In this document: positions 21,368 to 33,800 of the stretch, one piece after another
Position numbering within the stretch: position 1 is the stretch's first letter
How the letters are laid out: each line of letters starts with the position of its first letter
From: Argyresthia goedartella
Taxonomy: Eukaryota > Arthropoda > Insecta > Lepidoptera > Argyresthiidae
DNA length: 64,000 nucleotides
Assembly: GCA_949825045.1 (NCBI GenBank)
Contig: OX463816.1
Location: 12,457,579-12,521,578, forward strand
Direction of reading: 5' to 3'
Program-made: the position numbers and the translations under genes
Notes under the pieces: model-generated
What the model was told of the DNA's origin: nothing
Database searches by the model: none
What the model saw: only the letters and a program-made list of their open reading frames with translations

Positions 21368-23323
21368 GGGAAAATTTGTCCACTTTGGAAGGGTCTGTCT
21401 CTTTAACGATTTACTTTGAGGGAAAATGGTTCCAGGAACTTCAACGTAATTTTTAAAGACCTATCTATAGAGACCACACACAATATAGGTTTGATGAAAA
21501 AAAAATGTTTTCAGTTTCATGTATTTAAATATATTTTTTTTTGTATAAACATCGTAAAGCGGTTCACAGAATACATCTACATACCAAGTTTCAACTGTGA
21601 AGTTCTAATAGTTTCTGCATACAGTTGCTGTGTTTCTCTACAGAACCATAAGCATAAACAAATCTTTCAATAAATTAAACTCGACCTAGTAGTCATACAA
21701 ATAAAGTCTAATCGAAATCATAGAAGAAATTGAAAAACTTGTTTCGGGGAATCCACTGGTTATGTTGTGTTGCCAACACAACAAAAAAATATGCACTTTT
21801 TTATGAGTGCGATTTTTCCAACTAGAATAATTATGAAAACTATTCTAGTGGTTGAATGTAGTATACGTCTAGCAACGAGTTATGAGCGGTGGCCTTGAAT
21901 GCGCAGTAGTCACTTTTCAATACCTGTACATATGGGCAGTAATTCCCGCCAACGTCGCCCAGCGCTCTTAATTCGTGGCGCGAGGTATACCTTACGACTA
22001 ACTGAATCAACCTAATCCAATATAAAATCCGCCAGCCACTAAAACCATTTTTGGACCGCTAAAATGATAGTCTAAACCACTATATCTAGTGGAAAATCCA
22101 CTGAGTTGGCAGCACCCTGACTGATTGGAGTGTGTTACCGACAAACAATCCTTTGAAGTACCGCCGCCACGTAGGGTAAAAGCGCATACATCAAACTTTT
22201 TTCACTTTGAAATTATCATATATTGCAAATTACTAAGATAGGTTACCTACCTAGTACTATACCATATAACATGTTTCATCACAATTCTCGTGATTTTTTG
22301 TAAGCAGGTTCGATAGTTAAATAGTTTTTTTTTCGATTCAGTTTTTGGAAATTTTACAAAATGGACGAGATGTGACGGATTGAAACTTCTAAATAAACCG
22401 CTACAGCCCAAGTTGGATTTGTGAAAATTGTAAAAACGACAAAGGCTGTTTAATTTTAGTGAAATAATAACAGGTTGAATTTCAGATAGCAAAATGTAGT
22501 TTGTAGGAGTAGTTTACAAAGTTACTGGTGCGGCTTTTTTCATACTCCTTGTACGTAACCAGGTCCATTCATAAATTAGTATGTTGTATTGAAAGAAAAT
22601 GCAGTCGGAATATTCGTATTTATAGTAATTTCAGTTGTTCCTCCTATAAACTTCAAGGGGTCGGGGGTGTGAGGTGGTGGAAATAAACAGAACACAATTT
22701 GCTACAAACAAACAGTGGTGCCCTCTACCAAAAAGTTTTGTGTGTATTTTTAATATCTTGTGGCCCTTGCGATACGCATCTTTTGACACCTCAAACCTTC
22801 ACGTAGCCCTAAAACTCACAACACCAAGGCGAATTCGCACTCTCAGCGAAAAGTTTTTCTTATGATGTGTGTAGATAAAGTAGAGTATGTAACTGTATAT
22901 AACTAGGCATTAAAACACTCGTATCATGTTGTAATTTAAACCAACACTCGAATTTTGATGCCCTCCATTCTGTATCAGGCCTATAAACTATTATAACTTA
23001 ATTTAAATGTGTACATAGGTACTACATAAGCGAAAGAGACTAGTCACCACGACACAGGAAATCCTAGCGTGGGGCCTAGAGAATCCATAAAAATAAAAGT
23101 TATTAACTCATTTCACTTGTGAAACGTTTTTACAGTACAAGCGACCGGCGACCGGGAGCCAGACAATTTTTTCATAGGTATTGAACTTTCTTACAAAACA
23201 ATATGGTTCATCATCGCGGGCCATTTTTGTATGGCATTTATGGAGGTTTTATTATTATTTACTATACTCTTATTAAGCTGGATAAGAAGAAAAAGGCAGT
23301 ACATTGAACCACATTCTAATTAC
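21368..23323. other. Gene-free intergenic stretch
   Basis: I see no convincing coding sequence. Around 21817-21856 and 22061-22110 there are imperfect hairpins with CTAGTGG and TCCACTGAGTTGGCAGCACC motifs, probably a worn MITE. Bases 23045-23090 hold a LINE 3'-tail phrase (AAATCCTAGCGTGGGGCCTAG) also seen near 17180. Confidence 0.4.
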
Positions 23324-23387
23324 ATAATTATTTGACCTCTATACTAATAAAAATTCATTTTTATTAGTATAGAGGTCAAATAATTAT
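23324..23387. repeat. Snap-back hairpin, 31-bp arms, 2-bp loop
   Basis: Bases 23324-23354 and 23357-23387 are exact reverse complements separated by TC. Confidence 0.9.
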
Positions 23388-23454
23388 TCTTCGTTCACGA
23401 TGAAACTAAAAACTATGATATTAGGCGCATTTACCTTATGAGTACGTAAACGAG

Positions 23455-23575
23455 TAAGCATCCGGCCGTCCTCAGAACGGATCGGCGACCGACGCGACGT
23501 CGTCGAATCGGCCGCCGCCACCTAGCGCGGCGACCGATCCGGTCGCCGATACGTTCTGAGGGCAGCGCGTTGACT
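23455..23575. repeat. GC-rich inverted-repeat element (copy 2)
   Basis: It shares CGGCGACCGA, GCGACGTCG and GAATCGGCCGCCG blocks with 20265-20450. Its own ends are inverted (CAGAACGGATCGGCGACCG near the left, CGGTCGCCGATACGTTCTG near the right). Confidence 0.6.
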
Positions 23576-23654
23576 GTTTACATTACACCGTGCGTTAGCT
23601 TGCGAACGGATGCGGTAGAACTGATCGTGTCAATCCCCTTTAAGACCTACAGGG

Positions 23655-23850
23655 TGTGATCGCAATGGGGGACAGGAATGCACGGCCCAGTAATGCCCGG
23701 CCCCGGAATGCCCGACCCCGGAATCGTGGGATTTGGGACGCCAATTCCGGGGCCGGACATTCCAAGCCGCACATTACTGGGCCGGGCTTTCCATGGCCGT
23801 GCACTGCCTGTTCGACCCCGGAACGCCCGGCCCCGGAATTGTGGGACGTC
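23655..23850. repeat. GC-rich short-period repeat (CCCCGGAATG)n, copy 1
   Basis: The motif GGCCCCGGAATGCC or its complement GGCATTCCGGGG recurs about every 14-30 bases and changes orientation midway. Both strands stay open in places and would encode collagen-like Pro/Gly runs. I regard these as an artefact of composition. A related block lies at 24300-24460. Confidence 0.7.
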
Positions 23851-24177
23851 TCTCATTGGCTGGAAATACTGGCTTCTGATTGGTCGAACATTTTCGATTT
23901 AACTTAGACGAATCTAAGGCCACGGTCATAGTAGTGAGGTTTTTTTGTAAGCAAGTTTAACATTCACTTGACACATATCATAACCTAAAAATTATTCATA
24001 TTTGGTTAGTTTAAAATAAAAACAAACTCAATTCTGCTATTTGTTAAAAAAAAAATAACACTGTGAAGACTGTTCAAGTGCATTATATTTATTGAGTCAA
24101 ATTTGGCTAGAGTAGGTTATTGTGGCTGAATTTCAATTGGGTTATAGGTTAGGTTATAACTTAGAAGAAGCAAAACC

Positions 24178-24212
24178 GAAGCGTAGCGGAGCGGAGCGGA
24201 GCGAAGCGTATG
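24178..24212. repeat. Simple repeat (GCGGA)n
   Basis: GAAGCGTAGCGGAGCGGAGC continues as GGAGCGAAGCGTATGC: about six units of a 5-bp GAGCG motif with drift. Confidence 0.7.
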
Positions 24213-24299
24213 CAAATTAAAAAAACATTTAATGATATTAATAGATTTTTTGAGATAGAGACACTATGTACACACCCTAATCTCTGATGTAGCAGTTGT

Positions 24300-24460
24300 C
24301 TTTGGTACTCGGGACGCCAATTCCGGGGCCGGGCATTCCGGGGTCGAGCACTATTTTGTACGGCCACGGAAGGCTCGGCCCAGGAATGACCGACCCCGGA
24401 ATCGTGGGTTTTCGGGACGCCAATTCCGGGGCCGGACAATACTGGGCCGGGTATTACAGG
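24300..24460. repeat. GC-rich short-period repeat (CCCCGGAATG)n, copy 2
   Basis: It carries GGGACGCCAATTCCGGGGCC twice plus GACCCCGGAATCGTGGG, both also found in the copy at 23655-23850. Confidence 0.7.
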
Positions 24461-25112
24461 GACTCATCGCAATTACATGGCTGTAATGTAACTATAATTG
24501 TGCTTTTGATGACATATGAGGTTGTGTACTGTTACAACAGCTATGTATGATCAACTAGTCTTTTTTAGGCCAATATCGTGATGATCATAAATAATGAAAC
24601 GGACATGTGAAGGCCCCTTTTATTGAATTACGTCCACTATCTTTACAAGTTCATTGAATTGACTAGTTTGCAATGCCGTAAAATAAATTATTATTATAAA
24701 AAAGGCAAGTTGTCAAACTTCTAAAATAAAGTGTCAAAAATTGGGATAATCGCAGGAAATATGTTGATTTAATTGAGAAAGAAGAAAGGAGAAATACAGC
24801 AGAAATGTGTGATTTTATGTGAATTTCATATATCAAAAATCTGGTTAGGCTCTTGAGTGTAGGCAGAAAGGCGAGGAAATGACATAGGTATGGTTTCTAA
24901 TCTAGGATCAAACCTATGAAGTTTGAAGCTACTCAACATAATACCTCACTTTTTGTCATTATTTTCAGGTCTTTGATGTAGGGATCTCTAAATCACTGAT
25001 ACCACTGATGTCATTATGTTTGATAGCTCAGATGATAAAACATCTGCAACAAAAAACTGTGGGCTAGAGACCAGTTTTAGGACTTTGGTTATTTTTCACA
25101 ACAATTTGTCAA
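24461..25112 (+). promoter_or_regulatory. Presumed promoter and 5' UTR region of DCUN1D3
   Basis: There is no coding sequence. A good 3' splice site, TCATTATTTTCAG/GTC at 24968, lies about 145 bp before the DCUN1D3 start codon. It suggests a 5'-UTR intron with a non-coding first exon somewhere around 24.6-24.85 kb. No TATA box is compelling. Confidence 0.35.
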
Positions 25113-26179
25113 ATGGGCCACTGTCTAAGTTGTTTCAAACATCAAGCTAATACTGATAATCCCACACCTCATAAACATAAAGATGGTACGTATCAAACAA
25201 AGCATATACTTATTAACAAATGACTGTTGCTATGTTTGTTGCTAATTTAATTGTTTCTTTCACAGAGATGACAGAAATAATAAGTAATCACCATTTGCCT
25301 ACAACTGCGGTAACAGATTATCGTCAACAGGAGCCACTACTTCTGGAAAATGAAAATATCATAAATTCTTACCATGTCACTAAGAAAGAAAATATTCAAA
25401 ATGCTAATATGCAGAACCATGCGGGAGAGCATACTACCGAAGGAATCATCAAATCTCAAATTGTACCAGAAAAAACACCTAAAACATTTTACCAAAAGCT
25501 GCCATCTATTCCAAGGACTATGTCATCTCTGGCATCAAATGAGCCCCGGGTATCTGATTCCAAGCTTAACCAGTTGTTTGACCAGTACAAGGATTCATTG
25601 GAAGATGCCATCTTAGCTGAAGGTATAGAAAATTTATGCAACGATCTGCAGCTCGACCCTGATGACTTCAAAGTTTTGGTACTTGCCTGGAAGTTGAATG
25701 CTAGTCAAATGTGCAGATTCACAAAGTCTGAATTCACTCAAGGGCTGAAAAGTATGAAAACTGATTCTATCAAAGGAATACAAATCAAGCTCAATGAAAT
25801 AACTAATGATTTGAGTAGTGATTCTGAGCAGTTCAAAGATTTGTACAGATTTACATTTAAGTTTGGTTTAGATGTGAGTACCGGACAGAGGATCCTGCCG
25901 GCAGACATAGCCATCTTGCTGTGGCGTCTGGTGTTCACCAACCACGAGCCGCCGGTGCTGCAGCGCTGGCTCACGTACCTGGAGAAGAACCCTCACATAC
26001 GTGGCATTCCGAAGGACACTTGGTACATGTTCTTGAACTTTTGTGAATTTGTTGGAGATGATCTCAGCAGTTACGATGACACTGAGGCTTGGCCGAGCCT
26101 CTTTGACGACTTTGTCGAGTATGAAAATGATCAAATGAATCAAAATATTAATAAGAATGATATCAAAATTCATGATTGA
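25113..26179 (+). CDS. DCUN1D3: DCUN1D3, DCN1-like protein 3 (cullin neddylation co-E3)
   Basis: Two coding exons, 25113-25185 and 25266-26179, joined in phase 1 (GATG/GTACGT ... TTTCACAG/AG), give 328 aa. Exon 1 starts MGHCLSCFKHQ: Gly2 with nearby Cys is the myristoylation/palmitoylation signature of DCUN1D3, which places it at membranes. Residues 30-120 are a variable, Ser/Lys-rich linker. The rest is the PONY domain: LFDQYKDSLEDAILAEGIE, NLCNDLQLDPDDFKVLVLAW, FKDLYRFTFKFGLD, and the C-terminal DTWYMFLNF...LSSYDDTEAWPSLFDDFVEY. Family members bind UBC12 and cullins and promote NEDD8 transfer. A Met within the intron (25220) gives an alternative open start, but it lacks the lipidation motif. 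The vertebrate protein is about 304 aa, so the length fits. No frame damage. It runs convergently into eRF3. Confidence 0.93.
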
Positions 26180-27790
26180 ATTTCCATTTTTGCCAAATTT
26201 TAGCAACTTGTAGTATGTACTTAAGATATTGAGACTGATAAAGAGTTAATCTGAGGTTTAGTAATAGCAAAAATTTAGATGTGAATGTGAAAGTATCACC
26301 TTGCGATTCTAAATTGTACATACCTAGGTATTGTTAGTATGCTACTTTATAGTATAACATACTCGTGACGCATGTGGAGTGCTAATACTGTGCTAAGTGA
26401 TTTGTTTATGAATTTATACAACATTCCAGTAATGGAATTTGCCAAATTGTAGATATTATTATATCCCTTGCTTCAAATGGTAGAGGTCTCCCATTTAAAT
26501 TACTGTCATAATGATAAGTTTGCAATAATTGGAATCAACAAGGGCATGTACCATGAAGTATAGTCATGCACAAAATCTGTAAGTTTCTGATGTAAATACA
26601 GTATACCAGATATAAAACACTTGATAACTTTAATTTATTCTGTGCCAAAAAAAATATGGGTAGATGGCATCGTTGGGTGCGATGCTACTTAACAGAAGAA
26701 TCAAACTAGGTTATATTAATAAATTTATTTTATTTAAACAAAATAATATAGTCGCAGCCTGTCAGAGTGCTCGCCCGAGTAGTGTAGCGTGCATCCCCGT
26801 GGCCTCCCGTGAGCCCACACTGGCTGGGGACTGGGCTAGGGGACATACGGTACAATTGTCTCGTCCACTGATATACACAAAATATTGGTAATAATATACA
26901 AACGCCCCTAAGATGTATTTAATCAGATTATAATAAAAAAGCTGAAAATTTATTTCATAATATACATTTATCGTAACAATACAGGGGTTGGGCCAAAGGA
27001 AAATATCATCTGAAACAGACCACCTTTATATAATTTGCACAACTTTCCATAAGTACTCTCAGTGTGTTCCTACAAATAAAATATGACGCATGAGTAAAGC
27101 AATAAATTACTATGTTGATATAAATGAAATATTGCGGACAACGTCACTAACACTAGCGTTAACAGACAAGATCGAAACAAGAGTGTTTCCATCCACAAAT
27201 GAGTAAAATATATCTCGATCAAGATACGACCGATATAAAACAATTAGATACAAATAGATACAATAGCAAATAATAAAAACATAATTTCCATATCTCAGTT
27301 GGGAAGCAGTACAATGAATCACACTGTGAAAAATATATGTATAATACTACACAGCACGCACACATTGATGAGAGCCTTCCACCGTACGTTTCAATATGTT
27401 TGTATTCATCCAGAAAGAAAGCAGTGGGGTTGAGTGTACTCTGCAGGTTATAGGATATCACTGTGTCCATTAGTTGTATAGCGGGTGCAGCCGGTAGCCA
27501 GTGCGGCCGGCGACATACAAGCCGATATGTATGTCCTAGCTGTATGTAGAGCAATGCTGCTTTGTGGCATTGGCTATAAAAATCTTAGTACAAGATTTAT
27601 TATACTTTGGACTAGTTGTTACAATATTACACGGAATAAAAGGCCATTAATGTGAAATTACCATGGTGAAGCAATATGCTTGAGCTCTCACATGATACCA
27701 ACCCCAAAATTCAGGATTACACGCGTTCTCTGATAATATAGGTTTTCGAAAGGCCTATCCTAGCTAAATTACAAATCGTAGTGCCGTAAT
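26180..27790. other. Shared 3' UTR / convergent tail region of DCUN1D3 and eRF3
   Basis: Between the two stop codons there is no coding sequence. + strand AATAAA at 26718-26723 suits DCUN1D3. Minus-strand AATAAA signals suit eRF3 at 26724-26734 (overlapping pair), 26949-26954 and 27596-27601. A GC-rich block at 26760-26840 lies just past the first pair. Confidence 0.5.
26718..26734. terminator. Abutting poly(A) signals on opposite strands
   Basis: AATAAA at 26718-26723 on the + strand is followed at once by TTTATTTTATTT, which reads AATAAAATAAA on the minus strand. The two convergent genes can therefore end within the same few bases. Confidence 0.55.
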
Positions 27791-27834
27791 TTACTCCACG
27801 ATCTTGAGGACTTTGCCGATTGCGATCGTCTTAT
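27791..27834 (-). CDS. eRF3: eRF3 alternative last exon 12b
   Basis: Acceptor CCTTGTTTCAG/AT; coding [14 protein letters not shown], stop. It resembles the short ending of yeast Sup35 and of EF1A-like proteins. It shares 8 of the first 9 residues with 12a, so the two arose by duplication. Downstream poly(A) signals lie at 27596, 26949 and 26724. Confidence 0.85.
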
Positions 27835-30800
27835 CTGAAACAAGGAATCATTTGTAAAGATTAGTAATCACGCGCAACATCGAGAATTCCTACTAGTAGT
27901 CCCCTACTACCGAGGCCGAGAGGGGATTTCGTGACTAACTCGAGCGCGTCAGATTAATATTTGGGAATACATTACACCCCTGTTTAGTAAGTAACTCCAC
28001 CAAATATGAGATTACCACCTAGAGCCACGCCACTAGGACGACAAAAAAAAAACAATAAAATGGGATTTACTCGAACGCTTCAGACTAAGACATGGTGAGT
28101 TAATGACATGCTGATAAGTAGTGTACATTTCAATAAATCATACGATTTGACGCGAGGGACTTGTCTGACGCCCTCGAGTTAATCCCACTTGTTTGGTTTT
28201 TTTTTGTTGCCCTGATGGCGCGGCTCTAGCTGGTAAGGTCTGTTTTGGTGGTGTTAATTGTAAGTAACTCGAGCGCGTTAGATTAAGATGTGGGGACTAG
28301 TCTGACGCGCTCGGGTAACTCACGAAATAGCCTCGTGGCCTCTCAGACTGGCATCTACCGTGTTGTAAGTACAAAACAAGTTTATAGAATAATTAAATAG
28401 CATGATCTCAAAATAAATATATTTTGGTCCTCGACCCTTGTATATTTTGTGAATTTTAGGCATACTTTTTAAGAAGTTTATTTCTCATCTCAAACATGGC
28501 TTTTCATCTTCAATCATTATCATAGATTGGGTTAGGTCGGTACAAATAAACAGTATAATAGTGACGAGGCCAATAAACACGCATTAAACTAATGAAAGAT
28601 CATAAACATTACATTTATTGGTTGTTAGATTGCTATTTGGTTGCCATGGTAATCAAAGGAGCTTGCAAGAGCAAATTTTTGTTGTTAGTAATAAAGATAA
28701 GTCTCTTCAACTTCGTTTTTACCACCACTTACTTCACGTCATCTGGCAACACCTTGAGGATTTTACCGATAGCGATTGTTTTATCTGATACAAAGAAAAC
28801 ACGTGTAAAGTATTTAACAAATCGGCCAAATAGCAGTTTGTTGGATTTCAAACAAAGACACAGATAACATCGAATTAAAGCATAAAGGAGCTGGTAGATT
28901 ATACTTGACTTTTACTGAGTTGATTTTGTTTTCACTTTGTGAGGTCTTTTGAGGAAGTATCATCTAGGTGACGAGTGACGACACAACAATGAGTGTATTA
29001 ACGCTGAAACTCTTCAAAATGAGGCCTTTGTACTCTTTATTATTAGCTCATTTATCATTCGCTATAAACTCAAATAAATTAACAGAAAAGAACGCATCAG
29101 CGTCAGAAGCGGTTTCCCGGGTGCCGACGATTAATTCCGAATTCTTAAATGGTATCTTATTATTGTAGTATTCAAACAGAATAACTTGATAAGTCAGTCA
29201 AGCACGCAAGCCGGGCGAGATATCAAATGACGTGGTCGTTGGAGGTTTTCGCGCCGCTAGCCTGGGTTCTACGAGAGATTGAAAAAACCGGCAAAGTGCG
29301 AGCTGGGCTCGCGCACCGAGGGTTCTGCACATTTTTTTTTTACATAAATGTCGAAACTTGATGGGATTGACCTATAAGTTTGATTTTTTTACAACTTCAA
29401 GAGATTTACCTAACATACAAACCCTTTTCTTTATCGTCTTACAGTCCACTATCACCCCGAGCGTACACCAGGAATAAATAATTACAAAATTATTAATAGC
29501 AAGTTCTGTGTTGAGTTGGATTAACCCCATACAGTCCCGACATTTAAGTAATCTTGAACATTGTAATATCCTTTTTTTGACAGTCGCTTTTACGAGATTT
29601 TTTAAATTCCTTAAATGGCAATTTCAAAATCTCCAGAGGTTGTGTAGAGTGTTGTAGTAGAGAATACACTGACCCTTGAAAGAATTGCTAACTTTCGCGA
29701 ATCTAAACCGGGGCGTAACTATTCTGTGATTATTGCTTAGGTTAACATTATCACTATCGCTAAATTTGGAAAATGTTGAAGGGTTCTTGCGTAATGCATT
29801 ATATTTTCGAAAATAAATTGACGAGCTACAGTTAATATATCAATTTCTTTAAACTGCTCTCTTAAGGAGTCTGTGCGTTTTAAATGATTAATTGATCGAA
29901 TAGCTCTTTTCTGTATAATAAAAATAATTTGAATATCCGCTGCTTTCCCCCACAACAAGATACTATACATAGGACATGACATTATGGAAGTAACTAAAAT
30001 AGACAAGCCTAGATGTAGCCACACGCGTGTTTTGTCTGAGGTTCTTAACAGCGTAATCTGAAGAACTTAATCTACCAGCTAATTTATCTGTGTGAGGTCC
30101 CCACTGCAATTGCTATTATGATTATTCCAAGAAACTTCGTATCATTTAATAAATTCTCACGTGTTGCTGTCTTATTAACCTGGTCTCAACTTGCCTGCCA
30201 TTTGGAAGTGAGAAATTGATACACTTGGTTTTACTAGCGTTTAACAATAAATAATTAACTGTGAACCAATTCAAGGTTAAAGACAAAACACCATCAACAT
30301 AAACAAAATCTTCTTTATGTCTTTCAATTTTGAAGACCATTTAAGTATCATCAGCAAAGAACTCTAAGTAAGTAAATTCTCCAACATGAAAGGCCGGTCG
30401 TTAATATATACGAGGAATAAGAAAGGGCCTAATATGGAACCTTGTGGAACGCCAATTTTATCAATCAGATTTAACGCTGATGACTTCTGGCTTTTGAATT
30501 TTATTGCTGAAGTATGATCTTATTAGATACAACGCTGTATTTCTAACTCCGTAATGATTTAATTTCATTAGCGTATCATGATCAACACAATCATTGCCTT
30601 CGACAGATCGCAAAAAACTCCGATAGCATCCTGTGCTACTATCAAAAATTCCACCACTACAAACCTTCCTTAGTCGATTGTACCGTTAGTAGTAATCGTA
30701 AATCCGTCTATCCATTATTCAGTAAAAATGACGACTAAACAAGTTTTTTTTTTACTTTATCACTTCTAATAAAAAAAAAACAACTATCAAAAATTATTAC

Positions 30801-33800
30801 ACTCCAAACCTCTACCGTCTTTAGTCAATTTTATCGTTTGTAGAAATCGTAGTCGTACATCTTTTTGAATGAGAATTATGCAGTACAAATGACGACCAAA
30901 CAAGTTTTTTTTACTTTATCACTTCTAACTAACTCAACTCACTAACTTAACTCATCCGCTACAAACCTCTACGAACCTTCCTAATTCGATTCTACCGTTT
31001 GTAGGATTAATAAAAATGACGCGAAACACGTTTTTCTTAACTTTATCACTCTAATCAACAGTTTCTTTTACTACTATCAAACATTCTTCCACTACTGTCC
31101 TATACAAACCTTCCTCAATCAATTCTACCATTTGTATCAATCGCAAGGCTTTTAAGTCATACAAATCGTTTTAGGAAATTCTCCATTTTTTTTTCTGTTT
31201 TACTACTAACGAATAAAATTGCACTACAATCCAATACTAACGATTGTTCATAAGGAATAGCTGAGAAAACGTTTTTTTTTATTTCGGAGGCTACGATTTT
31301 TTTCACCATATTTTTTTTTGAGTTCTACTAACGAAAATTGTTTGTTACTACTACACACATACATATCTTTCGAAAAATATTTTTTGTATCTAGGAATAAG
31401 AAAGGGCCCAATATGGAACCTTGTGGAACGCCAGTTTTTACTCCCGATCCATTGCATTGATTCCAGCTCCGTTCATTACTGCCTTTGCTTTTGAATTATA
31501 TTGCTTAAGTATGATCTAAGTAGATACAACGCATTATTTCGAACTCCGTGATGATTTAATTTAATTAGTAGCGTATCAAGATCAGCACAATCAAATTATT
31601 CGACAGATTGCAAAAAAATCCGATAGCATCCTGTGTTCTTCCCATGCAGAATAAATATGAGTTATAAGTGTAATACCTGCATCCGTAGTCGATTTACCCA
31701 TTATTGTTTGGCGTGGAGTCGTTTTATACTGGTAGTTTGATTGAGTTTTTTTTTTATATTTTACTAAGTGCTGTCACCCTTGTCAACCGACTTGAACAGA
31801 GGTATCAGTTTACTGTGTTTCATGGTCTGGGAAAGCTCCATCGTCAACACATTTATTGAAAGCTAAGTGTGGGGTGGTTATAACTAGAATTACTGAACCA
31901 ATGACTTATATAAGGATATCCCACATGTCTTCAGTATTTTAAAGTTAAGTAATCTTAACGTTATGGGATTGTCCTGAGGATATACATGATGAATTTAAAA
32001 TCTAAGTAACTGACGGTATTGCTGGTTTTTAACAAAGTCTCTGCTTCATATGGATATGAATTTAGACGGTCTATTGTGATCAAGGGTACATTATTGGTGA
32101 AGAGTGTTTCGACAGCTCGAGCTACCTCAGCGTTGGATTTAACAACAACCTATCTTTAAGCAATAATCATTGCCCATGGTATAACTTTGCCAGTTTCACG
32201 GTTTATTATTTGCGAAACAGTTTTCACACACGCGACGATGCAATCCCTCAACGGGGTTTGTTAGCGATGACGTTCATAAGCACAACTTAGAATATTTCTT
32301 GGCGGAATCCATTGTTAGTTGAAATATTTTATGAATTTATCTATTTCTTGTGTAATTTCAGTTTAATTATGTATGGAAAACCATGCTTCTTGAATTAATC
32401 TTGTGGGTAAAAATGGAAAATACACCATGACACCATCCACACCATTTTTTCTACCATTTCTTGACACTTTTAGGTTAGGTTGCAAGTTGCAAATTGCCAT
32501 GTTATATTGGTAGAAGCACCCAATTTTTGACGAACCAATAATATTCATGCTGTTGTGAATGAATGAATGGTGCTTCTCCAGCCAGGGTTCTAAACCTGTT
32601 CCGGTCTTTCGGCCGGCATACCAGAGGGCACAAGTTTTGAGGGGGGGCGGAATGACCTGCTCTGTAGGAAGGGAAGGATAGTGAATTCAATCGACCGACT
32701 CTTCAGCCCGAAGCCAATATAGGATATGTGGAATGGGGAGGATGTGGGATTTGGAGAGCAGCTGTTGTTTTCTTCAAGTTCTTGTTTTCCTTCTATTTTC
32801 AGTTATTGTTAATAGTTGAGTTTCCTGAGTCGTGTTCGTTTGGGTTATCCGGTAAGTTCCCAGTTTCGCTTTTGCTGTCTGTTTCTGGGATACGGTATAT
32901 TTGCCTCTAGGCCATCCTGACTTCCTCCCTGTTGTGTGATGATTCTGTCCAGTAACTGTGTTCTTCACCGTAGTATTTTATGTCATGCTTGAGGAAATCT
33001 TTCCAGGTGTATATAAGTCGGCAGACTTTCTTCTTCCTTGCTTCGTATTTGAATGGAGCGTGTAGTAAGTGCTGTTGTGGGCGTCGCAGAATATGTACAG
33101 TAACATATCCGGTGGTTTTTGATTCGTTTGGTTATCGTTTTGCCCTGTAGTCAGTCATGAATTTTGTGGTATCTTGCATAGCTTCTGGCGTTCTCAAACA
33201 TGTCTCTGAGGATCAGGCGTTCATATACTGACTGTCAACTGTTTGCTTTAGTGAGGGTTGCCGCTTTTTGTCCGAATTTTATAAACAGTGCAATGACCAT
33301 TTTGTTAATCAGACGCACTATATTTCAGTCCATGTTGGATTTCTTTATAAAATTCATTAGGGCCTTGGAATTGCATATGGCTTGCCGGCACCTCTTTTTT
33401 ATTGTGTCCTATGTCCTGCCGTAATATATGTGCCGAGATATTTGATTTAGTTTACGGTTCGTATTGGAACTACGTCCAATTCACTGGTTGTTTATGGGGT
33501 CTCTTATAAGAATTTTCGTCTTTCTACTTTTAAGTTTGCCATGAGCAGTTCTCCGATGATATTTAATTATTCACTTTTAGTTACTCCGCGGCATAGCAGC
33601 GCTGCATATAAACGCTCTTTCAGGTTGCGGGCGGTCCGACTCTAGAACGCACCTCTTTGCACTATAAGAGACAGTCCGACTCTTTTTTCTTTTAAGAAAC
33701 ATATCAAAGAGCTCTACATGTCTCTTTCGTAAAAGTTATTGTATTTATTTTATTATATGTAAGGTTTATGTATATATCGGTAATTATTTCGTATTTGCTA

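Noticed and set aside
23647..24550. Collagen-like Pro/Gly open frames on both strands
   Set aside because: They follow from the GC-rich short-period repeat; both strands are open, with no start context, splice sites or codon bias.
25220..25265. Upstream Met giving a 319-aa DCUN1D3 start
   Set aside because: These codons lie in the intron between the MGHC exon and the main exon; the 25265 acceptor and phase match support the spliced form.
25868..26206. 112-aa minus-strand frame opposite DCUN1D3
   Set aside because: Shadow of the conserved PONY-domain coding sequence; no motif of its own.
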